The position numbers and the translations under genes were made by a program. A stretch of 64,000 nt of DNA from an uncultured Bacteroidales bacterium (GTDB taxonomy: Bacteria > Bacteroidota > Bacteroidia > Bacteroidales > Paludibacteraceae). A model generated the notes under the pieces. That model made no database searches. It was given only the letters and a program-made list of their open reading frames with translations, and had not been told where the DNA came from. Shown here one piece after another: positions 42,668 through 50,517 of the stretch; within the stretch, counting starts at the first letter, position 1; every line of letters begins with the position of its first letter. Location: the NCBI GenBank assembly GCA_944322025.1, contig CALUOH010000043.1, positions 58,276 to 122,275 of the forward strand. Direction: 5' to 3'.

Positions 42668-42713
42668 CAAAAAGCGGCCGCCTCCACAATGGAAGACAGC
42701 CGCCCGCTTTAAT
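42668..42713 (-). terminator. Terminator of ald
   Basis: On the minus strand AAAGCGG pairs with CCGCTTT around a secondary GC-rich stem and a T5 run follows (CCGCTTTTTG). Confidence 0.75.
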
Positions 42714-42728
42714 ATGTCTGTACCTCTA

Positions 42729-43841
42729 TTATTTCAGGAACTTCTCAACCGGAGTGTAAGGCAGGTTGAACGCCTCAGCTACGGCCTTGAATGTGATTTC
42801 ACCGTTAATCATGTTAAGACCCTCGGCCAGACCTGCATCTGCCTGGCATGCTGCCTTCCAGCCCATGTCTGCAAGACGCAGCGCGTAGGGCAGGGTAGCG
42901 TTCGCCAAAGCTAGTGTCGATGTGTAGGGCACTGCGCCCGGGATGTTGGCCACACAGTAGTGCAGCACGCCGTCCACCACGAACGTCGGGTCTGAGTGTG
43001 TAGTAGGTCTCGATGTCTCGAAGCATCCGCCCTGGTCGATAGCCACGTCCACCATCACTGTCCCCGGTTTCATGAGCTTGAGCATATCCCTCGACACGAG
43101 GTGCGGAGTCTTCGCGCCCGGTATGAGCACTGCGCCGATAACGAGGTCAACGTTAGGCAGCTCCTGCTCTATGTTGTGCACTGACGAATACAGCGTCTTT
43201 ACGTTCTTCGGCAGCATATATTCGAGCTGACGCAGACGCGGCAGCGAGATGTCGGTGATTGTCACGTCAGCACCCATGCCTGCTGCTATGAGGGCTGCGT
43301 TGTATCCTACGATACCGCCGCCGAGGACAAGCACCTTTGCCGGCTTGACGCCCGGCACGCCGCCCATCAGTATGCCCTTGCCGCCCTGCGGACGCTCGAG
43401 GAAGCGCGCACCCTCCTGTGCTGCCATGCGGCCTGCCACCTCTGACATTGGCTGAAGCAGCGGCAACTGCCTGTCTTTCACCACAGTCTCGAATGCGAGG
43501 CATACTGCCTTGCGCTTCATCATCGCGTGCGTCAGCTCCTCCTCCGATGCGAAGTGGAAATATGCGAATATGAGCTGGTTCTCCTTGATGAGGCTGTATT
43601 CGGGAGCGATGGGCTCCTTCACCTTGTATATCATGTCTGCCGCAGCATACACCTCTTCTATCGTCGGGAGTATCTGCGCCCCTGCCGCGATATACTCTTC
43701 ATCGCTGAAGCCGCTGCCCTCGCCCGCAGTGTGCTGAACATAGACTGTGTGTCCACGCTTAACGAACTCTTTCACGCCGCCCGGTGTAGCGCCGACACGG
43801 TTCTCGTTGTTTTTAATCTCTTTTGGAATACCGATAATCAT
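42729..43841 (-). CDS. ald: Alanine dehydrogenase
   Basis: 370 residues. IGIPKEIKNNENRVGATPGGVKEFV is the N-terminal signature with the substrate-binding Arg, YFHFAS contains the catalytic His, VLVLGGGIVGYNAALIAAGMGADVTITD binds NAD, and VDVAIDQGGCFETSRPTTHSDPTF is the conserved active-site loop. Reversibly deaminates L-alanine to pyruvate and ammonia, linking amino-acid use with carbon metabolism. Single gene with its own promoter and terminator. Confidence 0.96.
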   Translation of the reverse strand: MIIGIPKEIKNNENRVGATPGGVKEFVKRGHTVYVQHTAGEGSGFSDEEYIAAGAQILPTIEEVYAAADMIYKVKEPIAPEYSLIKENQLIFAYFHFASEEELTHAMMKRKAVCLAFETVVKDRQLPLLQPMSEVAGRMAAQEGARFLERPQGGKGILMGGVPGVKPAKVLVLGGGIVGYNAALIAAGMGADVTITDISLPRLRQLEYMLPKNVKTLYSSVHNIEQELPNVDLVIGAVLIPGAKTPHLVSRDMLKLMKPGTVMVDVAIDQGGCFETSRPTTHSDPTFVVDGVLHYCVANIPGAVPYTSTLALANATLPYALRLADMGWKAACQADAGLAEGLNMINGEITFKAVAEAFNLPYTPVEKFLK

Positions 43842-43915
43842 AGTTTTCTCGTGTTTAGATATTTATTGGTTTTAAGGTTTAGAACATTCCGTTTGACACA
43901 AATGCCAAACCGCCG

Positions 43916-43923
43916 CAAAGGTA
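43916..43923 (-). promoter_or_regulatory. -7 element of ald
   Basis: TACCTTTG on the minus strand, about 75 bp before the ald start; no clear -33 match. Confidence 0.55.
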
Positions 43924-44059
43924 ACCATTTTTCTATATTTCTGTCGCATCTCTTCTCCGTTTTTTGATATTTTTACACAAACTATCCCCGCGCCTTCTTT
44001 CATGCCTCTCCTCGCCCTCTCGTCCTGCGCCTCACCTAACTTTCGAGTATTAAATGAGG

Positions 44060-44080
44060 TTAAAAACACGTACTCTCGAG
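44060..44080 (+). repeat. 21-bp intergenic repeat, copy 1
   Basis: TTAAAAACACGTACTCTCGA plus G, preceded by TTAAATGAGG and followed by CCAGCTCTCAGCCAGCTCC. Identical over 21 bp with copy 4 at 60652-60672, 16.6 kb away; also related to the copies at 44181 and 44895. Confidence 0.8.
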
Positions 44081-44180
44081 CCAGCTCTCAGCCAGCTCCT
44101 CCCTGTCCGTAAGCCATCCTCACCCGCCACGCACCCTGCCCCCTCCCCGTTCCGCTCCAACCTCACAGCGTTAATCAAGG

Positions 44181-44201
44181 ATAAAAAGACGTACCCTCGC
44201 C
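44181..44201 (+). repeat. 21-bp intergenic repeat, copy 2 (diverged)
   Basis: ATAAAAAGACGTACCCTCGC plus C, five or six differences from copy 1, followed by GAAGCGGCTCCGAAGCCCC. Confidence 0.6.
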
Positions 44202-44386
44202 GAAGCGGCTCCGAAGCCCCCACGGACACCCTCCGAAGCCCCAAGCCCCCATTTCCGCCCCTCAGCCCCGCCCGCTCGTTAAATAACTATAAAAACACCC
44301 TCCTTATTGCAAAAACAACATAAAATGCCTGCCTTCGCAGCACACTGACATCACAGCAGACTATAAACCTTAAACACGGATATGAT

Positions 44387-44749
44387 ATGAAAAAACTTCT
44401 CATTCTCCTATGCTCGCTCCCGTTGATGCTACTCTCCGGCTGCGAGGACAGCACTCCCGCGACTGGAAAATGCTCATGCCTCTCCGGCGCGGAAACCATA
44501 GCCGTCGACGGCATACAGGGCACTATGCTCTACGTCGACGAAGCCACCATGTGGGGCGTCCGCCACGTCCAGCCCGGCACCATCGACTGCGTGGACATAT
44601 ACCTTATCGAGAACGTCAGCGGCAGCCTCCGCAAGGACGGCCGGCAGGTCACCTTCTCCGGCAGCGTCATGCCCAGCGAACTGAAAAGCCCCGTCGCCGG
44701 GACTACCTACTATTGTGTGACAGAATGTACTGACCTCGTAAAATCATAG
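44387..44749 (+). CDS. Small predicted lipoprotein, unknown function
   Basis: 120 residues. MKKLLILLCSLPLMLLSGCEDS is a clear lipoprotein signal with lipobox LSGC; the residues after the Cys (EDS) are acidic, as in Bacteroidetes surface-exposed lipoproteins. The mature part (about 100 residues) is predicted beta-rich, with two short Cys (CSC) near its start and CVTEC near its end. I recognise no family. C-rich codon use. It is followed by the hairpin terminator at 44780-44822. Confidence 0.72.
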   Translation: MKKLLILLCSLPLMLLSGCEDSTPATGKCSCLSGAETIAVDGIQGTMLYVDEATMWGVRHVQPGTIDCVDIYLIENVSGSLRKDGRQVTFSGSVMPSELKSPVAGTTYYCVTECTDLVKS

Positions 44750-44779
44750 ACAGCCCCCTCCTCCCTTGTTTTGAAACTT

Positions 44780-44822
44780 GCGCGGCGCAGTGACGTGACC
44801 CACGTCCCGCGCCGCGCTTTTT
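44780..44822 (+). terminator. GC-rich hairpin terminator, repeat family copy 1
   Basis: GCGCGGCG pairs with CGCCGCGC, with an inner stem GACGTG/CACGTC, and a run of five T follows. The core GCGGCGCAGTGACGTGACCC recurs, with few changes, in the hairpin at 58016-58049. Confidence 0.8.
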
Positions 44823-44894
44823 CATACCTCTTGCCCCTTTCCCCCTTCTCCCGTCAGCCTTTAGCCCCCCCCCTTCTCGCTGTCTTAAATTGGG

Positions 44895-44915
44895 TTAAAA
44901 AGTCGTACTCTCGAC
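44895..44915 (+). repeat. 21-bp intergenic repeat, copy 3
   Basis: TTAAAAAGTCGTACTCTCGA plus C, three differences from copies 1 and 4, preceded by TTAAATTGGG as in copy 1. Confidence 0.75.
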
Positions 44916-45013
44916 GGAACGCTCAGGGAGCCCCTACGGAGTGCCTCCCCAGCCCCCAGCATCCTTTTCCCCTCCCCTCACACTCCCCCTTGCTGTTTGT
45001 CCCCGTGAAAATG

Positions 45014-45045
45014 TTTGGCAGTATGGACGGAAAAGACTATATTTG
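45014..45045 (+). promoter_or_regulatory. Promoter of the TetR gene
   Basis: TTTG (45014-45017), a 20-bp spacer and TATATTTG (45038-45045). Transcription would start near 45052, which fixes the translation start at or after that point. Confidence 0.8.
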
Positions 45046-45073
45046 CATGACTAATCCAGATGCGTATGCGGAT

Positions 45074-45661
45074 ATGAAACAGGAAAAGGTCTCAAAGACG
45101 AGGGCGCTCATCGTCGATGTGGCGCGCCGGCTCTTCGCCCAGCAGGGCAAAAGCCGGGTGACTATGAACGACATCGCCATTGCCTCCGGCAAAGGGCGCA
45201 GGACGCTCTATACCTATTTCCGTAACAAGGACGAGGTCTATCTCGCCGTGATTGAGAACGAACTCGACCTGCTCATCGAACGCCTCCAGGTGGTCATGGC
45301 GCGAGACCTCCCCGCCGACCGGAAGCTCGAGGAGTACATCTTCGTGAGGTTCGAGGCAGTGAAAGAGGCCGTGGAGCGCAACGGCTCCCTGAAAGCCGAC
45401 TTCTTCCGCAACATATACGAGGTGGAAAAGGCGCGCCGCCCCATTGACGTCAAGGAGATAAGGATGCTGAAACAGATATACGACGAGGGAGCGCAGAAGA
45501 AGATATTCACCGTCCAGAACACCCAGTGGGCGGCCATGATGACCCTCTACGCCCTCAAAGGTCTCGAAGCCCCATACCTCAACCACACGATAGGTACATA
45601 CATCAAGGATCACCGCCAGAACATCATCAAGGTGCTCTTCGGCGGCATAGTAAGACAGTGA
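45074..45661 (+). CDS. TetR family transcriptional regulator
   Basis: 195 residues from ATG 45074, the first ATG after the promoter start. The N-terminal HTH is SKTRALIVDVARRLFAQQGKSRVTMNDIAIASGKGRRTLYTYFRNKDEVYLAVIENE-type, the TetR signature split here as RVTMNDIAIASGKGR and TLYTYFRNKDEVY. The C-terminal ligand domain (about residues 70-195) is not similar to a known sensor. It is transcribed as a single gene between its promoter and a terminator at 45719, so its targets are not evident from context. Confidence 0.88.
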   Translation: MKQEKVSKTRALIVDVARRLFAQQGKSRVTMNDIAIASGKGRRTLYTYFRNKDEVYLAVIENELDLLIERLQVVMARDLPADRKLEEYIFVRFEAVKEAVERNGSLKADFFRNIYEVEKARRPIDVKEIRMLKQIYDEGAQKKIFTVQNTQWAAMMTLYALKGLEAPYLNHTIGTYIKDHRQNIIKVLFGGIVRQ

Positions 45662-45718
45662 CAGGAGACAGCATGGAAATATAACTTTTTATGGGATTTA
45701 GGTTTCGTTTACATGTTG

Positions 45719-45750
45719 CGGGAGTGCCGCTGTGAAGCGGTGCTCCTTTC
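45719..45750 (+). terminator. Terminator after the TetR gene
   Basis: GGAGTGCCGCT and AGCGGTGCTCC pair around a GTGA loop (two wobble pairs), followed by TTTCTT. Confidence 0.75.
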
Positions 45751-45766
45751 TTATCTGTATTTGTAT

Positions 45767-46252
45767 ATGAGGAAAATAATCATAATGTCCGACACCCACG
45801 GCTGTACGGACGACAAGCTGATGCGGCGGCTCTCGTGGGCTGACGAGATATGGCACGCGGGGGACATAGGCACTTTGGACACCTACGACCGCCTCTGCGC
45901 CGTAGCTCCCGTGCGGGCGGTCTACGGCAATGCCGACGGCGGCGACCTGCGCTCCGCCCTCGGCGCGTCGCTGCGCTTCGAGTGTGACGGCGTGACGGTG
46001 CTGATGACCCACATCGGCGGCTATCCCGGCCATTACAGCCCTGCTGCGCGTACGCTCCTTGCCGCCGGCAAGCCCGCCCTCTTCGTCTGCGGCCATTCAC
46101 ATATACTGCGGGTCATGTACGACCATCGGCTGGGGATGATGACCATGAACCCCGGCGCGGCGGGCCTCTACGGCTGGCAGAAAGTGCGCACGTTGCTGCG
46201 GCTGACTGTCGACGGCGGCGCTATGTCAGCCCTCGATGTCGTGGAGTTCTGA
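45767..46252 (+). CDS. Metallophosphoesterase (YfcE/MJ0936-like phosphodiesterase)
   Basis: 161 residues from ATG 45767 (MRKIIIMSDTHG); upstream in-frame ATG 45713 precedes the terminator loop and is unlikely. SDTHG, the GDIG at WHAGDIGTLD, GNAD, THIGG and CGHSHI are the five metal-binding and phosphate motifs of the calcineurin-like superfamily, in order. A small cytoplasmic phosphodiesterase; the substrate is unknown. Confidence 0.9.
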   Translation: MRKIIIMSDTHGCTDDKLMRRLSWADEIWHAGDIGTLDTYDRLCAVAPVRAVYGNADGGDLRSALGASLRFECDGVTVLMTHIGGYPGHYSPAARTLLAAGKPALFVCGHSHILRVMYDHRLGMMTMNPGAAGLYGWQKVRTLLRLTVDGGAMSALDVVEF

Positions 46253-46305
46253 GTGTAGCTGTTGCTCTTTTTCTATATCCCTCCTGCACTTTGTCGCTTG
46301 GGGAT

Positions 46306-46336
46306 TTTGTCATGATGTGAATTTGGATTATCTTTG
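46306..46336 (+). promoter_or_regulatory. Promoter of the RHH-like gene
   Basis: TTTG (46306-46309), a 19-bp spacer and TATCTTTG (46329-46336). The start would fall at about 46343, only a few bases before the ATG at 46346, so the mRNA is predicted to be leaderless or nearly so. Confidence 0.75.
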
Positions 46337-46345
46337 CAGCCAGTT

Positions 46346-46561
46346 ATGCGGAACGCCAAAAGTGATATAGCTGAGAGGGCAGACGCAGGCCGGAGGCGCA
46401 CGCACCGTGTGACGGTGGCTCTCAATGAGGATGAGTACCGCCTCGTGTTGCGCTATGCGGAGAAGTACCGGCTGAAAAGCCCTGTTGGTGCTATGCGTGA
46501 GGCGATTGTCCGGGCGTTTCTGAAACAGTTGGATGAAGACAGGCCGACGCTTTTCGGCTGA
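46346..46561 (+). CDS. Small ribbon-helix-helix-like protein
   Basis: 71 residues from ATG 46346; the longer frame from 46334 begins inside the promoter. A basic N-terminus (RADAGRRRTHRVTVALN) is followed by a beta strand and two helices (EDEYRLVLRYAEKYRLKSPVGAMREAIVRAFLKQL), the size and pattern of RHH DNA-binding proteins such as small antitoxins or MobC-like accessory factors. No toxin or relaxase partner is adjacent. Family unknown; helix pattern is by eye. Confidence 0.6.
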   Translation: MRNAKSDIAERADAGRRRTHRVTVALNEDEYRLVLRYAEKYRLKSPVGAMREAIVRAFLKQLDEDRPTLFG

Positions 46562-46568
46562 GAATGAT

Positions 46569-46958
46569 ATGAAAGTGAAGCACATTATATCGCAGGTATG
46601 TTCAGTGGTTCTCGCCGCACTGGTGGTGTGGTGCGCGGCTGTCTGTCTGCCGCGGGCTGAGGCCACGGTGGAGACGTGCGGTCAGGAGGCTTGCGATGTG
46701 CGCCACTATTTTGTCGAGGCGGCAGACACGTTCCAGTGCGCGGCGGTGGAGAGCCAGTCGCCTGTGTGCAAGCCCCTACAGTCGCAGACGGTTAAGGGCG
46801 GCAGCCCGTTTTCGCCGGCAGCCCCGGTTTGCGGGGAGAGTGTGGTCGGCGGAATGTTCAGGTCTATCCTGCGCGAGGGAATGGCGTATTATGTGCCTTC
46901 GTTCGCTTCGAGGCATACTTCCTATTATATATATACCCTTTGTAAACTTCTGATTTAG
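46569..46958 (+). CDS. Small secreted Cys-containing protein, unknown
   Basis: 129 residues from ATG 46569, eight bases after the RHH-like gene. The signal peptide is IISQVCSVVLAALVVWCAAVCLPRAEA. The mature part contains six Cys, including TCGQEAC, FQC, two PVC and TLC, and ends SYYIYTLCKLLI, a Tyr-rich end seen, as far as I remember, in several short uncharacterised Bacteroidetes proteins. No family was recognised. Probably co-transcribed with the gene before it. Confidence 0.55.
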   Translation: MKVKHIISQVCSVVLAALVVWCAAVCLPRAEATVETCGQEACDVRHYFVEAADTFQCAAVESQSPVCKPLQSQTVKGGSPFSPAAPVCGESVVGGMFRSILREGMAYYVPSFASRHTSYYIYTLCKLLI

Positions 46959-47268
46959 CGGGGAATAGTCTCCCCTGTGCGGGCTGTGCGGAGCGGCCGT
47001 GGCACGGCGTGATGTTCCGTGTGGCGGAACGTGTCGCGGAGTGTGGCGTACGTGCTGTGCGTATGCGCAGGGACTTACCGGCGGCAGGGGTGTCTCCCTG
47101 TACGTATGTTTCCAATCAGTTTTTAAGGCTGTGCCTCCGGTCTGCGTGGCATGGCACGGCGGATGTGCCGCGGACATGTGCGGGCATCGTGTGCGCCGGT
47201 GTGTGCGACAGGGCTGCCGCAGGCAAACAGCAGACATAATCTATCTGACAATCAAATATTTAACTATT
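46959..47268 (+). other. 310-bp GC-rich gap, no gene seen
   Basis: Contains a small hairpin GGGGA-ATAG-TCTCCCC (46963-46978) without a T run and several GT-rich palindromes. The frame open from 46999 is continuous with the next gene but has no coding look; no TAnnTTTG promoter was found before 47269. Confidence 0.45.
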
Positions 47269-47808
47269 ATGACTAAACTTGGAATATCGGATGAGTTGCT
47301 TGAGACTCTCAAAGAGGATGTTGAGAAATATAAGAATCCCACGGATTTTGTATGGGTAGTGGCATTGCTTGCGGTGGGTGTCGCGGCGGTGCTGGCCATC
47401 GCATTCGGGTCGATGGACAGCAGTTCGTGGGTGTATAACCTCCTGTGTTTCGTGGCTTTCGCGACGATAGTGGCGGGGCTGATAGTGCTTCTGGTGAACA
47501 AGAAGAGTTACCGCTATAAGGGGAGTCGCAGCAAGGTGACGCACTACGGCGTGTTCTGCGAGAATGGGAATGACAACAAGCTGCTGAATGCGTTCAACAA
47601 CGGGGATTGGAAGACCGTATTTGACATTGCTACGGACATAGAGACGGGGCTGAGGCTCGATGTGCTTGTGTCGAAGGACCGCAAGTACTGCGTGTGCCGC
47701 CCGATGCGCTATGTGCCTTTCGATTTTCAGCCTATGGCTGACCTCAGACGTCTGGATGAGAAAGAGGCCGCCGCAGTGGTGGAGGGGCTTGAGAAATTAG
47801 ATAAGTGA
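47269..47808 (+). CDS. Two-helix membrane protein, unknown function
   Basis: 179 residues from ATG 47269. Two membrane helices (about residues 27-46 and 54-76) in a hairpin are followed by a soluble domain (YRYKGSRSKVTHYGVFCENGNDNKLLNAFNNGDW and then LRLDVLVSKDRKYCVCRPMRYVPFDFQPM). No family recognised; a role at the membrane is all that can be said. A strong terminator follows at 47886. Confidence 0.6.
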   Translation: MTKLGISDELLETLKEDVEKYKNPTDFVWVVALLAVGVAAVLAIAFGSMDSSSWVYNLLCFVAFATIVAGLIVLLVNKKSYRYKGSRSKVTHYGVFCENGNDNKLLNAFNNGDWKTVFDIATDIETGLRLDVLVSKDRKYCVCRPMRYVPFDFQPMADLRRLDEKEAAAVVEGLEKLDK

Positions 47809-47885
47809 CCCGGAGCGATTGCCTGGGTAACATATTGGAAATCAATCAGTTTTTATAGACATAGGGTAAATGTTGTATTATTTTG

Positions 47886-47930
47886 GGGAATGTCTGTCCG
47901 TGAGGAGAGGCATTCCCGTTTTTTTTTTTT
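47886..47930 (+). terminator. Terminator after the two-helix membrane protein gene
   Basis: GGGAATG (47886-47892) pairs with CATTCCC (47911-47917), followed by a run of about twelve T. Confidence 0.9.
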
Positions 47931-47989
47931 GAGGTATGGCGGTGTGCGTGGAGAGTGCGGTGTCTCCTTCCTCACAGAAGTGGGGAGAG

Positions 47990-49390
47990 TCAGTTGCCGC
48001 CGACAGTAAGATGCTTGACAAGCACGGACGGCATGCCGCAAGTGACGGGGCAGTTTTGCCCGTCCTTTCCGCATGTCCATGTGCCGTTGTCGATTTCCAG
48101 GTCGTTGCCTACCATGGTTATTCCGGCGAGTGCTTTCGGCCCGTTGCCTATGATATTTATGTCCTTGATGGGTCGGGTGAGCCGTCCCTCCTCAATCATG
48201 TATCCGGACTTGACGAAGAATGTGAAGTCGCCCGCGCCTATCTGCACCTGCCCGTTGGAGAAGACGTCGACGTAGACACCTTTTCTCACGGAGGCTATTA
48301 TCTCCTCTTTCGTGTATTCGCCCGCCTCCATGTAGGTGGCCCTCATGCGGGGCATGGGGGGGCAGCGGAACGACTCGCGGCGGCCGTTGCCTGTCGGGGC
48401 GACACCGTAGTAGCGCGCCGAGATGCGGTCGTGGAGGTAGGAGTTGAGCCGGCCCTCCTTCACTATGTATGTCTTCTGTCCCGCTACTCCTTCATCGTCG
48501 AAATTGATTGAGCCGCGGTTGAAGGGTATGGTGCCGTCGTCGACGACGTTTATCTTCCTGTTGCAAATCACCCGGCCGAGCTTGTCGGATAAGATGGACG
48601 TGTGTTTGCGGTTGAAGTCTGCCTCGAATGCGTGGCCTATTGCCTCGTGGAGGAGTATGCCGGAGCCGCCCGCGCCCATGACGACGGGCATCATTCCCCC
48701 GCGCGGGCGCACGGCCTTGAAGAGCATCGATGTGCGGTTTACCACTTCGTGCGCCATCTCGTCTATCATGGCGTCGTTGAGGAAAGTGGCCCCCATGCGG
48801 AAAGAGCGCGAGGATGAGGCCTGTTCGCGGCGACCGTTGTTTTCCATGAGGCATACGGCCGAGAGCGAGCCGGAGGGGATGTAGTCGCTGTACAGGTCGC
48901 CGAGGGAGTTGGCGAAGAGGATGATGGATGTGCTGTCGTTGTGCGACGCAGTCACCTTCTGCACGCGGCTGTCGAGTGAGAATATCTTGTCGTTGAGCCT
49001 TTCGAGGAAGGGGCGTTTGCGGCTGATGTCTATCTCGTCCCACGGTTTGCGCACGGGGTATCTGTTGGATTCGATGGTGAGCGCGTTGAGGTTCACCGGT
49101 TCATACTGTCTGGCCGACTGCGCAATGTGGGCGGCGGCCTTTGCGGCGGCTGTGAGCTCTTCTGGGGTTATGTTCTCGGTGAAGGCATAGCCTGTGTGGT
49201 CGCCCGCTATGGCGCGTATCCCCGCTCCGTACTCGGTCATGCAGCCCGCGTTGTCCACGCTGTTGTCCGTCAGCCTGATGCTGTTTGAGGTCGTGTGCTC
49301 GAAGTAGATGTCGGCATAGTCTGCGCCGAACTCCAATGCTTTGGTCAATGCCTTGTATATGTCATTCCGGCAGATGTTGAAATGCTCCAT
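47990..49390 (-). CDS. tldD: TldD/PmbA family metalloprotease
   Basis: 466 residues from the ATG at 49390 (MEHFNICRNDIYKALTKALE); two earlier in-frame ATGs (49549, 49474) run into the promoter region of the divergent lipoprotein. LLHEAIGHAFEADFNRK has the HExxxH zinc motif that marks the active TldD partner; a C-terminal barrel follows (TPSGNGRRES-like APTGNGRRESFR). TldD and TldE/PmbA form a heterodimeric protease for unfolded peptides and peptide antibiotics; no PmbA gene is adjacent here. Confidence 0.88.
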   Translation of the reverse strand: MEHFNICRNDIYKALTKALEFGADYADIYFEHTTSNSIRLTDNSVDNAGCMTEYGAGIRAIAGDHTGYAFTENITPEELTAAAKAAAHIAQSARQYEPVNLNALTIESNRYPVRKPWDEIDISRKRPFLERLNDKIFSLDSRVQKVTASHNDSTSIILFANSLGDLYSDYIPSGSLSAVCLMENNGRREQASSSRSFRMGATFLNDAMIDEMAHEVVNRTSMLFKAVRPRGGMMPVVMGAGGSGILLHEAIGHAFEADFNRKHTSILSDKLGRVICNRKINVVDDGTIPFNRGSINFDDEGVAGQKTYIVKEGRLNSYLHDRISARYYGVAPTGNGRRESFRCPPMPRMRATYMEAGEYTKEEIIASVRKGVYVDVFSNGQVQIGAGDFTFFVKSGYMIEEGRLTRPIKDINIIGNGPKALAGITMVGNDLEIDNGTWTCGKDGQNCPVTCGMPSVLVKHLTVGGN

Positions 49391-49486
49391 AACAAGGTTT
49401 GTCTGGAAGTAGTCGTTCACGTTCACAGGGTGTAAATTTTTTATGATTATAGATTCAGTCGGACCGGATGTCATTTTCGGCTCTGC

Positions 49487-49517
49487 TTGCAAAGTAACAA
49501 AAAAAAATGTATGTTTG
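49487..49517 (+). promoter_or_regulatory. Promoter of the SMP-30-like lipoprotein gene
   Basis: TATGTTTG (49510-49517) with TTG about 20 bp upstream (near 49488). It overlaps the divergent start region of tldD, where TTACTTTG on the minus strand is a near match. Confidence 0.6.
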
Positions 49518-49554
49518 CAAGTCGGAAATAAGTAGTTGTTTAAAATCATCTGTT

Positions 49555-50418
49555 ATGAAAAAAACGGTTGTTTTATCTGTACTGGCACTGCTGTGCCTTG
49601 TGTCGGCTGGCTGTAGCCGCGACGCGGTTTTGACTGACGGGCTGCGCCATTGTGAGAGCGTGCTGGCCTACGACGGCGGACTGCTCATAGCTAATTTCGG
49701 CACTGAGGAACTTAATCCGCTGAACAATGAGGGTAAGGGTTATATCCTTTATTACGACGGTAAGGAGATGCACGACTTCATCCCGGCAGACGGACGGCTT
49801 TCCGCGCCCAAAGGGATGAACGTCATCGGCCGCTGGCTCACTGTGGCCGATGTGCGGAAGTTGGTGGCTTACAACCTTGCCGACCGCAGCGCGGAGCCTG
49901 TGACGATAACCATGCCGGAGGGCAATGTGTTTGTCAACCATATAGTCACGGTAGGCGACATGCTGCTTGTCTCTGTGACTAACACGGGCAATATCTATGC
50001 TGTGGAGCTTGACTCCGTGGCGGGGCCTGATGCCGGCAGCATGGAGCTTTACACCAATGTGCCCGGGGCAAACGGCATGCTGTTCGACCACGGGACACTC
50101 TACGTGGCGTCCTATTCGCCTGACGGCACGCCCACGGAGGCCAATGTGATTTACCGCATAGCGGACATGTCCAACCCCGTGGCTGAGCCTGTAACGTCCC
50201 GCAGCGGGCAGTACGACGGGCTGGCTATGTACGGTGGACGGCTCTATTTCACCGACTGGGTGGACGGCTTTGTCGGCAGCATGGATGTGGCGACGGGCGA
50301 GGTCACGCGGCTAGAGACATCAGTGCCGCTGTCAGGCCCTGCGGAGACCGATGTGTGGGACGGCAGGCTCTGCGTGCCCGACTTGGCGGGGAGCGCAGTC
50401 CATCTGATAGGGCTGTGA
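49555..50418 (+). CDS. Beta-propeller (SMP-30-like) lipoprotein
   Basis: 287 residues from ATG 49555; an earlier ATG at 49507 lies in the promoter. MKKTVVLSVLALLCLVSAGCSRD is a lipoprotein signal. The mature protein is a six-bladed propeller-like repeat with blades such as GGLLIANFGTEELNPLN, GRWLTVADVRKLVAYNLAD, GTLYVASYSPDGTP and GGRLYFTDWVDGFVGSMDVATGEV, as in SMP-30/gluconolactonase and strictosidine-synthase-like families. Periplasmic or outer-membrane anchored. Substrate unknown. Confidence 0.8.
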   Translation: MKKTVVLSVLALLCLVSAGCSRDAVLTDGLRHCESVLAYDGGLLIANFGTEELNPLNNEGKGYILYYDGKEMHDFIPADGRLSAPKGMNVIGRWLTVADVRKLVAYNLADRSAEPVTITMPEGNVFVNHIVTVGDMLLVSVTNTGNIYAVELDSVAGPDAGSMELYTNVPGANGMLFDHGTLYVASYSPDGTPTEANVIYRIADMSNPVAEPVTSRSGQYDGLAMYGGRLYFTDWVDGFVGSMDVATGEVTRLETSVPLSGPAETDVWDGRLCVPDLAGSAVHLIGL

Positions 50419-50474
50419 TGTGCCGTACGCGGCATTGCCGCCTCTCCCGGTCTGTGGGGACGGGCGGACACATC

Positions 50475-50517
50475 AGCAGGAGCGGATGCTGTTCATCGCC
50501 CCTGCTCTTTTTCTTTT
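50475..50517 (+). terminator. Terminator after the propeller lipoprotein gene
   Basis: AGCAGG (50475-50480) pairs with CCTGCT (50501-50506) around a further GCG/CGC pair, followed by CTTTTTCTTTTT. The 3' end overlaps the end of the convergent AraC gene. Confidence 0.65.

Larger units (their letters stand above)
43842..44386. other. 545-bp C-rich gap between ald and a lipoprotein gene
   Basis: Contains the ald -7 element and, in its + strand C/T-rich middle, two copies of the 21-bp repeat (44060-44080 and 44181-44201). No gene is supported; the frames that stay open here are rich in Pro, Ser and Arg with no family resemblance. Confidence 0.6.
44750..45073 (+). other. 324-bp gap before the TetR gene
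   Basis: Holds a terminator-like hairpin, copy 3 of the 21-bp repeat and the TetR promoter, each listed separately. The open frame starting at 44771 runs through all of them and is not regarded as coding before 45074. Confidence 0.6.

Noticed and set aside
44771..45073. N-terminal extension of the TetR protein (start 44771)
   Set aside because: The region contains a terminator hairpin, the 21-bp repeat and the gene's promoter; translation from ATG 45074 fits the family.
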